From Tetrapyrgos nigripes (Eukaryota; Basidiomycota; Agaricomycetes; Agaricales; Campanellaceae), in the NCBI GenBank assembly GCA_013368315.1, contig JAACJM010000057.1:248001-312000 (forward strand): a stretch of 64,000 bases of DNA, read 5' to 3'. Each line of letters begins with the position of its first letter. Position 1 is the stretch's first letter. This document shows positions 36,663 through 45,955 of this stretch, one piece after another. A model generated the notes under the pieces. It did no database searches. It worked only from the letters and a program-made list of their open reading frames with translations, and was not told where the DNA came from. The translations under genes were made by a program, and so were the position numbers.

Positions 36663-39554
36663 TCAGTCGTCGTCGCCGAATTCTTCAACCCACACGTCGA
36701 GCATGTCCAATCCCAAACTAGCACCCTGTGGCTTCATCAAACCCGCTGCGGACCAATCGAATGCCTTTGGAGCCGGAGCAGCAGCCTTCTTATCCTCCCT
36801 AGGAGCCTCACATATTTTGCATTTATCCGCTGCCGCATCATCATTCTGCAACATGCACGAACCACACTCCCAGCTACCCCCAGAACTAGCACCAGGTGCT
36901 TTCATACCAGCAGCACTCCAGTCAAAAGCTTTGACAGGAGCAGCAGCAGATTTCTTGTCTTCCCGAGGAGCTTCGCATATCTTGCATTTGTCTGCTGCAG
37001 AGTTATCGTTCTGCAACATGCAAGAATTACATGTCCAGGTGCCTCCGGAACTCGATGTAGGAGGCTTCATACCCGCTGCACCCCAGTCAAAAGCTTTCAC
37101 AGCAGGAGCTGGAGCTGGAACCGCTTTAGGTGCAGCCAAAGTAGGTTTGGAAAAGTCGAACTTGGGAAGGGATGATACAGGGGCAGTCTTTGCTGCACCA
37201 CGAGCTTTGACCGTTACTGAGCTCGATACTTCAGACCCAGAACCCGACGCAAGAGGAGGGGTCGGGAACGAATAGACGGGCAGCTCGAGGACGGGAATGG
37301 AAGCTGCAAACTTCTTGGGGTCCTTTTTGCTAGACGTCGATGCCGATGCCGATGCCGATGCGACGGCGGAAGGGAATAGTGGAGCTGCAAGCGACGGAGC
37401 TGGTGTAGAGGGTTTCGCTGGAGGAAATAAAGATGGGGCAGGAGTGGAAGACGCAGAAGTTGAGGGTGAAGGTGTCACATCGGGTTGATAGCTGAACCGC
37501 AGTTTTGAAGGCTCTTTCGGTGCTGAGGTAGCTTTGGTATTTGAAAACAGTGATCGGCTGGAACCAGCCGTCGTAGGAGCTGGTACACCGAAGAGAGATG
37601 AGGATGTGGGGGCGGCGGAAGATGAAGGCTGCTCCTTGGGTTCAATGATTTGCGAAGGCGCTGCAGCAGTTTTATCAGCCATGATTTCATCCTCATCGAC
37701 TACCTCAGTGATGGTGGGCCCAGACGTTGTTGGGGGAACTTTAGCGGAGCCATTGACAAGACCATTGGGTTTGGCTCTCTTGCTGTGTCGTCGAGCGTCC
37801 TCTTCATCCTCCACTTCCTCCACTTGGGGTGGTAGAAGTAACTTTTGAACGGAAGAAGTGCCATTCATGCCTTCAGACTGCGCAGGTGGTCGCGATCGCT
37901 TGCTTCCCTGTACATTTACAGTCAGACACGACTAAAAAAAATTGAATGGATCACAACAAACCTTGGGAATGGTAGCTTCAATAATGGCCTGAGCTGAATA
38001 TTCTTTCTCCCTCTCCTTCTCTTTTTCTGCGTCCTTGACATCGCTTGGCTTCACTCCGTTGACCTCCTTAGGTGCAGGTTTTGCGGCCCGAACACGTTTT
38101 GGTCTAGGCTTGGAAGGCCCGGACGCGGGTACGGGACGAGCAGCCTGGTAAGGGTTACTGACTTCCAACCTTTTGACCGGTGTTACCTCCTTGATCAACT
38201 CAGTCATGAAGTTGGCGGCTCTTGTCTGTCGTGGAGGTTGACTCTCTTCCGACTCGGATCTGGACGGAGGCGAGCCTGACTGACCCCATGTTTGGCGCAA
38301 CGGAGATGGGATAGCAGGTGTGGTAGGTTTGGTGTGGATCATGGAAGTCCTGAGACGGGGTGTGACTGGATGGGATGTTCCGTTTACTTTAGAAGTGACC
38401 TCGTTCGAAGAGGATGCTTTTGATGGTGAACCATTGACATTGGACACAGGGAAGGGTAATGACTGGCTGGCCTGAAGTGAACTAGAACCAGCCGACCCGT
38501 TTAGACCACTAGGAGAGGCTGTCGATGAAGAAATCTCTCCGACACGACGTCTCTTCGTGTCAGTCTTTATCGGCTCTTTCTCCGGACTGTCCCGCAGAAC
38601 TATGCGCTCTGGTGTACCACGTGAAGAACCAAAAGCAGGGGATTGGAATCGATTTCGTGACCTCGCAGGCTTCGCACTACCACCACCTTCGTACCTGTAC
38701 CGTCCATTTGGGTTGACCTTGAGGGATTTAGAAGTAGCGGGACTGGTAATGTCAATGGTAGTTGATGTTGATGGAAGTGAGAATTGGAAGGATCCATTGG
38801 ATGACGGGAGAGGAGAATTGCCGCGGTTAGGCGTGGATGGAGTGCTACTGGAAAATCGGAAGGTTTCGCGTTGTTCTATAGAAGACGATGAGAAATTAAT
38901 TTGAAGGATGCACGCCGTATACGCACCCGACTTTATTATGTTGATGAGATTTTGTGCATCCTGCCTGCTCAGCTCTTGGCCGCCATGAGATTCCAAAAAT
39001 TGTGCGACGGCATCAAGACCGTTTTTGACTGTGCTGCTATCGTTACCCTTTTCCCTCGAGGTGGTCGGCGACTGTGAAGATGAGGGCGGTGGGTGGAAGG
39101 TGGAGGATTTCGGAGGTGGAGGAAGGTTGGAAGCATTTGGTGGTGGAGGTGGAGGTTGGTATTGTTGTTGCTGCACCAAATCGTTCCTTGAGCGGATGGA
39201 AGCCGATATCTGTCGAGTATAAGACCAGCTGAAATATGAACAGGGATTGACACTCACCTCTTGACCACGGGCTGACAAGGCCTTGGCTGCTGACTCGGCA
39301 CTAGAGTCGGACAGATCGTCATCTGAATCCTCGACATTGGAAGTAGAGCTTGACCGTAGGTAGTTCAAGGGGTTGAAGAAACTCAAAAGACTAGAGGTTG
39401 ACCAAGACTGGTAGCAACTTGGTGAGTCGGCGTTCGCGGCGGTGATGTCAAGAAAGTGACTCACGGATTTCTTGGAGACTGGTCTGCCACCAGCATAAGG
39501 AGAGCCGATATTCCTGAGAGTTGTAGAGCGTTTGCTTCTGATAGCCCCGCTCAT
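36663..39554 (-). CDS. Nup153-like nucleoporin with tandem RanBP2-type zinc fingers
   Basis: Probable nuclear-basket nucleoporin. The start gives MSGAIRSKRSTTLRNIGSPY, then an SxxSFFNPLNYLRSS block (39370) and a Pro-rich stretch. A helical segment follows (GLDAVAQFLESHGGQELSRQ then DAQNLINIIKSG). Long Ser/Pro/Thr-rich disorder precedes the last exon (36663-37868), which carries SSLFGVPAP and FSYQPDVT FG-like motifs and a repeated unit of about 60 residues: KAFDWGAAGM, linker, W-x-C-x2-C...C-x2-C zinc finger (WTCNSCMLQNDNSAADKCKI and WECGSCMLQNDDAAADKCKI), and ending with a third FDWSAAGL without a finger. RanBP2-type fingers bind Ran-GDP. The Asp-rich C-terminus is DVWVEEFGDDD. Genuine FG repeats are scarce. 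Four to five introns. Symbol not assigned. Confidence 0.78.
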
Positions 39555-39659
39555 GGCAGGTTGAAAGTGAGAGAGCTGAAGAAAAAGTACAAGGTACTCC
39601 AGTCCACACGCGCGAGAAGCCGAGCCCGCACGTGACGTCCACACCCTCATCCTTTGACG

Positions 39660-40481
39660 ATGCAAGAACAAGAGCAACAGAGTCCACATCCCGGTCCCTA
39701 CCCTCTTATAGACATAGACCCCCATGCTGGAAGGGTAGTCCGTTATTTCAGGTCTTCAGACTATGCCCTGTGGGCAGCCACCACCGTCGCCGTCCCAGGT
39801 GCTCTGAGGCTCTGGGGTGAGCTCTCTCCATTCTTTCTACCATGACCATCAACTCACCCACAGACAGAGTACGCCGATCCAGCAAAAATAACCCGTAGGA
39901 CATATGAAGTTCCACAAGGCTGGAAGCCTTCTCCCGGTCTTCTCGTTGCTCGTGGAAGCGTATCTGAAGTTCTCGCGAGGCAGATGGCCACGGGATCGAA
40001 AATTGGCGCGTTCATTGGTTTCTGTGCTGGATTCATGCTTGCCTACCAGCGTTCATCGAGTCAGTTCTCTCCCTTTCATTGTCTATGTTCATTAACACGT
40101 TGCTCTAGTGCGTTTCTGGGGCTGGACGGAGAACCAACGCGAGATTGAAAAAGACTATGCAGAACTCAGTCAACTTGCAAAGGAAGGCAAACCTCTCTAC
40201 GGAGTATCTCATCAGCCAGATTGGGTCCAGGCTACCGCCCACAGGAACTCGGTGCATTCTCAACTCAAGTTTTGTGAGTAGCTCTGTCTCCAATACACAC
40301 AAGTTTATCCTTTGACGCGTCATTTTCAAATATAGCCGCTTTCCCTATGTGAGTTTCAACATTCTACCTCCATTCTTATTATTCTTATCCATCCTCTAGG
40401 GTCAATCTCGTCAACCATCCTTACCATACAACAGACAAAGCAAAATATGGCGTGCAGACCGAGGCGGCGAAAGAAGAATAG
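39660..40481 (+). CDS. Mitochondrial complex I 21 kDa subunit (NUXM-type)
   Basis: An accessory subunit of fungal NADH:ubiquinone oxidoreductase, inner mitochondrial membrane. N-terminal domain YPLIDIDPHAGRVVRYFRSS with DYALWAATTVAVPGALRLW is the family's hallmark. After an intron come RRTYEVPQGWKPSPGLLVAR and a membrane-type segment IGAFIGFCAGFMLAYQRSS. The C-terminal domain is VRFWGWTENQREIEKDYAEL then SQPDWVQATAHRNSVHSQL, VNLVNHPYHTTDKAKYGV and a charged tail ending EEAKEE-like residues. Four introns. It lies 105 bp from the nucleoporin start on the opposite strand. Confidence 0.9.
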
Positions 40482-40611
40482 TCGATCTTTGTTCCTCTTT
40501 CCAATACATACATTTTCCCTATCCAGACAATTCTAATACAACATGAACAACCTCCGAGGCGCAAAGCTGCCCTTAACACATACATTTCATGATGGAATTT
40601 ACATGTTGGGG

Positions 40612-40624
40612 CAATCCTCGGATC
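40612..40624 (+). promoter_or_regulatory. Shared upstream element 1 of GH45 copy A (CAATCCTCGGATC)
   Basis: This 13-bp sequence is found again at 42129-42141 upstream of the second GH45 gene. It is likely part of the duplicated promoter; a functional role is inferred only. Confidence 0.5.
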
Positions 40625-40780
40625 GAGCGTACTAAATATGCTTCGGACAACCAACTCTAATGAGCAGGATCACTGCTCTCTCGGCCACACCGGATTCACT
40701 ATGTTATTCTTAACAGGAAGCCGTCATGCATTGAAACCTACCGGTACTAATCTAGGTTGAGGAGCATTCCCGGAATCCTC

Positions 40781-40798
40781 TTGCCGAGAAAGTAGCGA
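40781..40798 (+). promoter_or_regulatory. Shared upstream element 2 of GH45 copy A
   Basis: TTGCCGAGAAAGTAGCGA matches 17 of 18 positions with 42285-42302. It stands 35 bp before a TATAA sequence (40816-40820), which lies 43 bp before the start codon. Confidence 0.55.
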
Positions 40799-40815
40799 TG
40801 TTCCTCGAAAATGAG

Positions 40816-40820
40816 TATAA
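40816..40820 (+). promoter_or_regulatory. TATA box, GH45 copy A
   Basis: TATAA, 43 bp before the ATG; the paralogue has TATAAAA at the equivalent place. Confidence 0.5.
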
Positions 40821-40858
40821 GTACGAGCTCTTCGAGATGGACATACCTCAACAACAAC

Positions 40859-41865
40859 ATGAAGTCTATCGCACTCCTCAGCATCTTTGTTGGGCTCTCA
40901 GCAGCCTGGAATCAACAATCATCTGGACAGGCTTCCTTTACTTTCTACAGCGGCTGCAACCAACCCGGTTCTGCAGTTTATCCATTCGTTGACGAGGCTT
41001 ACTGACTCTGTTTTGTTAGCATGTGGAAAAGCATCCTCAGGCTACACCGCTGCCATTAATCAACTTGCGTTCGGTTCTGCACCTGGATTGGGAGCTGGGG
41101 ACGGTTGTGGTCGCTGCTTTTCCTTGACAGCTACTCAGGACCCGTACTCTCCGTCCTTCCCTGGACCTTTCCATACCATCATTGTGAAAGTATGCTGTAC
41201 ATCCTATCATGTGCTCTGAGCCCTGTCCCTAACACCCGTTTTTGCTTTCATAGGTCACCGATATGTGCCCGATTAATGGGAATCAGGTGAGGCTTTCCTT
41301 CATCGTTGAAACCGGTGATTTACACTTTCTCTTCCAAAGGAATGGTGTGGTCAGACATCAAGTAACCGAAACAATGCACATGGAATGCCATTCCAGTAAG
41401 TTTGCCTATCATCATGTTACCGTATTCTGAACGTAGTCTGATTCGCCATCTGCAGTTTCGATATCTGTCAAGATACAGGAGGTCTGTGTTCTTGCACCTC
41501 TCACTTGTATACTAAGCCTTGTTCATACGGATACAGGTTCCAACGCCTTCTTCCCATCTGGCCACGGAGCACTTTTGGGTACATTCCAGGAGGTCAGGAT
41601 CTTTCGTTACATAGTTTATGCACATCATCCATCTCATCTAATCATCTTCATTCTCATCTCTCCAGGTCTCATGCAGTCAATGGTCTGGTTCCGACGGCGG
41701 AGATTTGTGGAACGGGGCATGCCTCCGAGGCGAAACTGCCAGCAACTGGCCGAGTGTTAGTGGATGTGGTAATCAAGGTACGTGTTCCTATCTGTCTGCC
41801 TTGTACCCGATGTTCTACGTCTAGTGTTCATACTTGCTTATACACTGACAGGTTCTTCGCCTTGA
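40859..41865 (+). CDS. GH45 subfamily C endo-beta-1,4-glucanase, copy A
   Basis: A small secreted cellulase related to Phanerochaete chrysosporium Cel45A. Signal peptide MKSIALLSIFVGLSAA, then WNQQSSGQASFTFYSGCNQP. After the first intron: ACGKASSGYTAAINQLAFGS, GDGCGRCFSLTATQDPYSPS and PFHTIIVKVTDMCPINGNQE. The proposed catalytic Asn (in INGNQE) and Asp (in HGMPFHFDICQDTGG) are both present, with a conserved set of cysteines. The C-terminus is TFQEVSCSQWSGSDGGDLWN, GACLRGETASNWPSVGCGNQ and GSSP. There is no cellulose-binding module, as usual for subfamily C. About six introns of 45-70 bp, with the last splitting the codon before GSSP. Head of a tandem pair with the next gene. Confidence 0.93.
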
Positions 41866-42128
41866 AGAAGGAGTGAGACTTGGCTTTGCTGCTGTGACGG
41901 GCTAGTTGTACTGCTATGCTTGGTTCAGCTTCATGTAGCGTTAGTGAGGCAATATGCATATAGTTTCATCTCTCCCTTGGCCGCTATCAGAACTGACGTC
42001 TGCAGTGATGTCGGCGGTATATGTTTAATGCGCGAAGACGGTATTGCCTCCCATGTTTCGACGTGACCACTCCTCAATTGCAACACGGGTACACAGTGAA
42101 ATCCTTTACTTTTTTATCTATTTTAGGA

Positions 42129-42141
42129 CAATCCTCGGATC
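42129..42141 (+). promoter_or_regulatory. Shared upstream element 1 of GH45 copy B (CAATCCTCGGATC)
   Basis: Identical to 40612-40624. It stands 156 bp before shared element 2; the spacing in copy A is 169 bp. Confidence 0.5.
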
Positions 42142-42284
42142 ACCTATTACAGACGAACAACAATTTTACATGGACGGTATCACTCATTGTGATTTTGTTA
42201 TGGGAATTTCTGCGCGCAATGGGACTGCGCATGCTGACGTCCAGTCACCGACTCACCTTGCTTTAGTGTCCTGGTACATTTCGT

Positions 42285-42302
42285 TTGCCGAGGAAGTAGC
42301 GA
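42285..42302 (+). promoter_or_regulatory. Shared upstream element 2 of GH45 copy B
   Basis: TTGCCGAGGAAGTAGCGA, one mismatch from 40781-40798. It precedes the TATAAAA box by 46 bp. Confidence 0.55.
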
Positions 42303-42330
42303 AATTTCTCACTCAGAGGAAATACTTGCA

Positions 42331-42337
42331 TATAAAA
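42331..42337 (+). promoter_or_regulatory. TATA box, GH45 copy B
   Basis: TATAAAA, 48 bp before the ATG. Confidence 0.55.
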
Positions 42338-42378
42338 TATGTGCACGAAGGGATGGGATGCAGCATTGGCTAGGAAAT

Positions 42379-43609
42379 ATGAAGACCACCATAACATCCC
42401 TAGGCCTCAGTATCAGCTTCTTCGCTGGACTGTCAACAGCGTACATCCAACAATCCTCTGGACAGGCGTCTTTTACTTTCTATAGCAGCTGCGATCATGC
42501 TGGTGAACTCCTCTTTCTTTCTTTCTTATCCTTTCTCGGCTGGCGAGTGCTGACTCAACTTGTGACTACTACTATGTATAGCATGTGGAAAGACAGCAAC
42601 AGGATATAGTGCTGCTATAAATCAACTTGCGTATGGTGCTCCACCCGGATTGGGACCCGGAGATGCTTGTGGTCGATGCTTTGCCTTGACGGCTACTCAA
42701 GATCCTTTTTCGCCGTCTTATCCTGGACCTTTTAATACGATTATTGTGAAAGTGCGTTTCGTTTTCTGCCCCCCCTCTCTCCCTCTCTCTCGGAGTACTT
42801 TCGAACGAACTCAAACTCCTGTTTCCTAATCCAGGTAACCGATTTATGCCCAATTTCCGGGAACGAGGTAAGAGGCTAGAAGCCCAACGGCTTGACGGCA
42901 TATTATTGATTCACTCTGCAAAGGAATGGTGTGGTCAGACGACGAGTAAAACGAATAATGCCCATGGGATGCCGTTCCAGTAAGCTACCTCCATATTTCA
43001 TGTTTATGCAGCAGTTTTCCTTTTTTTGTCATTTGGCCGGATCAACAGACAACTTACGTTTGTTCCCCTTCGTCCCATCCTACCTATTTGTGACTTACTA
43101 GCTTTGACATCTGCACGGACACCGGTGGAGCCGCTGCCTTTTTCCCTCAGAACCACGGTGCATTATTGGGTACATTCCAAGAGGTGGGGTTTTTTGTTTA
43201 ATTACCTAGACAGTAGACCCCAATAATGAACCAATGATTTGCAGGTTCCGTGCAGTCAATGGTCCGGTTCTGATGGACCCGAGCTGTTCCCTGGAGGTTG
43301 CCTCAATGGCGAAACGGCAACTAATTGGCCGTCTGTTGGGTGCGGGAATCAAGGTACGTCTTGACAACAAATTCATGGTCTGCTTCCTGTAGATACAGTT
43401 ACTTTGATGCCTTTTTACCATTTGGCTTTATTATTCCAAGTCACTACTGCAAGCCGCGAGTCCTTTCAATGGAACCCGCGGCGCCCAAGTTGGGACTGAA
43501 TTGCCATTTGAATTGGAATTCTGAGTTCCAAAAGAGTCAGACCCTGCCTCCAGTGAATTGTCTAAATAGATTGTTGTATTGACTGGTTGATTTAGGTACT
43601 TCTCCTTGA
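42379..43609 (+). CDS. GH45 subfamily C endo-beta-1,4-glucanase, copy B
   Basis: Tandem paralogue of copy A. Signal peptide MKTTITSLGLSISFFAGLST, then AYIQQSSGQASFTFYSSC, ACGKTATGYSAAINQLAYGA, GDACGRCFALTATQDPFSPS, NTIIVKVTDLCPISGNEEWC and HGMPFHFDICTDTGGAAAFF. The proposed catalytic Asn and Asp are conserved. The C-terminus EVPCSQWSGSDGPELFPGGC, ETATNWPSVGCGNQ, GTSP. Intron positions match those of copy A, including the first intron before ACGK and the last before the terminal GxSP; the last intron here is far longer (about 240 bp instead of about 70). The final exon is only four codons plus stop, so it is easily missed. Coding sequence appears intact. Confidence 0.92.
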
Positions 43610-44190
43610 AAAGGGAGTCGAGTCAAGTGGGTTATATCCAGCGTTACTCCTGATTTTTGCTGTGGGTTGTACATATAAAGGCGGAAGAATACCAATGCAT
43701 CAGGGGCGCTGTCATTCTTCGATATTCATGATGCCTTTCAAGTTTCAATGAGGAGTTTCGCCGACAGAATTCAGCGACTAGCTGGCACGTGCACTAGTGA
43801 AGCCCAAACATAATAATATTGCGACGGTCTGTCGTGGGTCAGAGTTTTGATGGATTCGCACTTGGCATTGCGGGCAAAGTATCAAGGCACAACGCCGCAG
43901 GAATGCAGACTCGCGTCCTCAAAATTCTGGTGGTTTTTGAGCTTTCTTAAAAGAGGCTGCTTGAGCTTTGGGCTTTGTTGGCTGAAAATTCAAGCTAGCA
44001 ATCAGTGGTTGATGTAGCTCGAGAAATTAGCAGATGAAGCATTTTTAGACCAACGAAACCGAACAAAATGATAACGCGGCAGCAGTATTACGCATGCCAT
44101 GCCGGCGGGTCTAGTCGAGACTCGTAACGTATATAGCAAAACTTTTGCTGTTCATTCAGATAGGGATACAGGTTTCTTCATTCCATAACG
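43610..44190. other. Intergenic region upstream of the phosphatase gene
   Basis: About 580 bp with no coding signal. A TATATA sequence at 44130-44135, 56 bp from the next ATG, may be the phosphatase promoter. Confidence 0.45.
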
Positions 44191-44880
44191 ATGCTCGCCG
44201 CTCTTCCCTGGCCGTCTTCTCAGCAATTCTCAACCAATGTCTATGGCAGAGTCCCTCTAAGCATGATCCGCCAAGCCAACCTCATCGTTCCACGGGTCTA
44301 TCTCTCCGATTATTACACCGCCTGCAACCCCCAAGAGATTTCGAGGCTCGGCATAACACACGTCATCTCAATTCTCGACCTTTTGCCGGACATTCCTTCT
44401 TCAGTACCAGGAGAGAATAGATTACACATTCCCATAGCAGATCGTCCTGATGTCGATATCCTGGTGCATCTGGAGAGGACGACGCAGTTTATGAGGGAGG
44501 CGCTCGAAGCAGATGAGGAGAATAAAGTGCTGGTGTGCAAACAGCCTTTCTTCTGTATAAGACTGACTAACATATCGCATCTTCATTAGGTCCATTGTTA
44601 TCAAGGGGTCAGCCGCAGTGCCACAGTAGTTTGTGCGTACTTGATAGCAACTGAACGGATGCAGGCGTCGGACTCGATAGAATTTGTGCGATCCAAAAGA
44701 CGGATAGTCTATCCCAATCTCGGCTTCAGACAACAACTAGATGCATACAGTCTTCGCTGTAGAACTACTCGGCCCAAAAGACCAGCTTCTATTCGGTCAT
44801 TCCGCAGTGTGAGCTCTGGAGTGGTACGGCGGGTGAAGAGGTTGAGGGTTACTATCATGATGGGGGATTCAGATACATGA
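44191..44880 (+). CDS. Dual-specificity protein phosphatase (DUSP)
   Basis: An atypical, small dual-specificity phosphatase that removes phosphate from Tyr and Ser/Thr of signalling proteins. The N-terminal part of the fold is ANLIVPRVYLSDYYTACNPQ, ISRLGITHVISILDLLPDIP and LHIPIADRPDVDILVHL. The P-loop is created by the only intron: KVLV joins HCYQGVSRSATVVCAYLIAT, with the HC-x5-R nucleophile loop (C and R present) and the following Ser. The general-acid Asp is probably in the IADRPDVDIL segment. The C-terminus IEFVRSKRRIVYPNLGFRQQ is the usual last helix, and then there is a basic tail rich in Arg. No MAPK-docking domain upstream. Convergent with MED4. Confidence 0.9.
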
Positions 44881-45052
44881 AAGACTTTGGGATTATGGTC
44901 TGTATTTCTAGTCGGACGATTTTTTCTTGGGACTGTAACAGTATTACTGCACTGCCAGACATTTGTTATATTGTACATCTACTACATTAGACTCGTGTTA
45001 AACTACACATTAAAATATAGAGGAGATGGGCATGCTTACTACATAGGGCAGC

Positions 45053-45887
45053 TCATAGGTCAGGATTCAGATCTAGGTCAAAGTCGAAAGTAGCTTGCTG
45101 AGGCGCACGCGTATCGTGTCTGTAGGGATGGGCACCTGGTCCCAGGAAGTCTACACCCTTGGGAGATGCATTCGCTGAAGGAGCTAGAAAGAGTAGAAAC
45201 GCGTCAAAAGACAGTTGTAGAGTCAACAATGTCACTTGTCACCTTTTCCAACGGGGTGAGTTTCTCCCAACAGACCCAGATGTCCTTCATTGAGATGGCC
45301 ACGGCGCATCTTTTCTTCGTTCGGGAAAGGTGGAAAGAACAGTGGTGGTGGAGGTTGACCCGGAAGAGCAAGATCTGGCATGTTCGGAGGAGCAGAGGTG
45401 AACGCACTGATACTGTGCGCGTAGTCGAGTAATTCGGGATATGGAATAGATGCTGCAAAGGATCTGTGAGTCGCCTCTGAGGAGCAAGGGCATGAGCCAA
45501 CAAACCCTTCTTTGCCTGCTCGATCCCTTCAATCCGTTTCTCGCCTTCTTCAATGATAGCTTCCAGCTCCGTTTTCTCCGTTTGTAGCTCCGTACATATT
45601 TGCCTCCATCTTTCGTCGAGTTCAAGTATTTCAGCTCTCAGAGCTTCTATCTTTCGCTGCTTTATTTGATGTTTGTAGGTGAGATTGACAGCTGCAGAGA
45701 GTGCTTCATCGCAAGCAAGAAACGCGGAAAGTGGTGGAGGTAGTGGAGGTTTATTTTGAGTCGGTGAAAGCGAGAGAAACAGAGCCTGTGATAGCGAATG
45801 GAGATCATTGAGAGGTGCAAGCAGGACAGAGGACATCGAGGCGCCGCCATCTGGATATCTGGACGGACCAGCGACAGCAGAGGTCAT
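45053..45887 (-). CDS. MED4: Mediator subunit 4 (Med4)
   Basis: Part of the Mediator middle module, which links activators to RNA polymerase II. The start is set at MTSAVAGPSRYPDGGASMSS; an upstream in-frame ATG (45920) would add 11 residues. The N-terminal half forms a long coiled coil (KQRKIEALRAEILELDERWR; ELQTEKTELEAIIEEGEKRI), the Med4-Med9 contact region. After an intron, ASIPYPELLDYAHSISAFTS with APPNMPDLALPGQPPPP is the Med4 signature. Then FPPFPNEEKMRRGHLNEGHL and GLLGETHPVGK, as in other basidiomycete Med4 proteins. The C-terminus is DFDLDLNPDL. It shares a 68-bp divergent region with the CLC gene. Confidence 0.9.
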
Positions 45888-45955
45888 TTCGAACGCGTTG
45901 TTTACGTGCTCCAAACACAAACCCCTCTTTGCACTTATTGCTCTATGTCATAACA

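Larger units (their letters stand above)
41866..42378. other. Intergenic region between the GH45 copies
   Basis: About 510 bp. It contains the promoter of copy B, including 13- and 18-bp elements shared with the copy A promoter and a TATAAAA at 42331. Open frames here are not conserved protein. Confidence 0.6.

Noticed and set aside
36703..37275. 190-residue + strand open frame
   Set aside because: Antisense shadow of the zinc-finger nucleoporin exon.
42021..42373. Open frames upstream of GH45 copy B
   Set aside because: They lie in the promoter and share no protein-level similarity with the equivalent region of copy A, only short DNA words.
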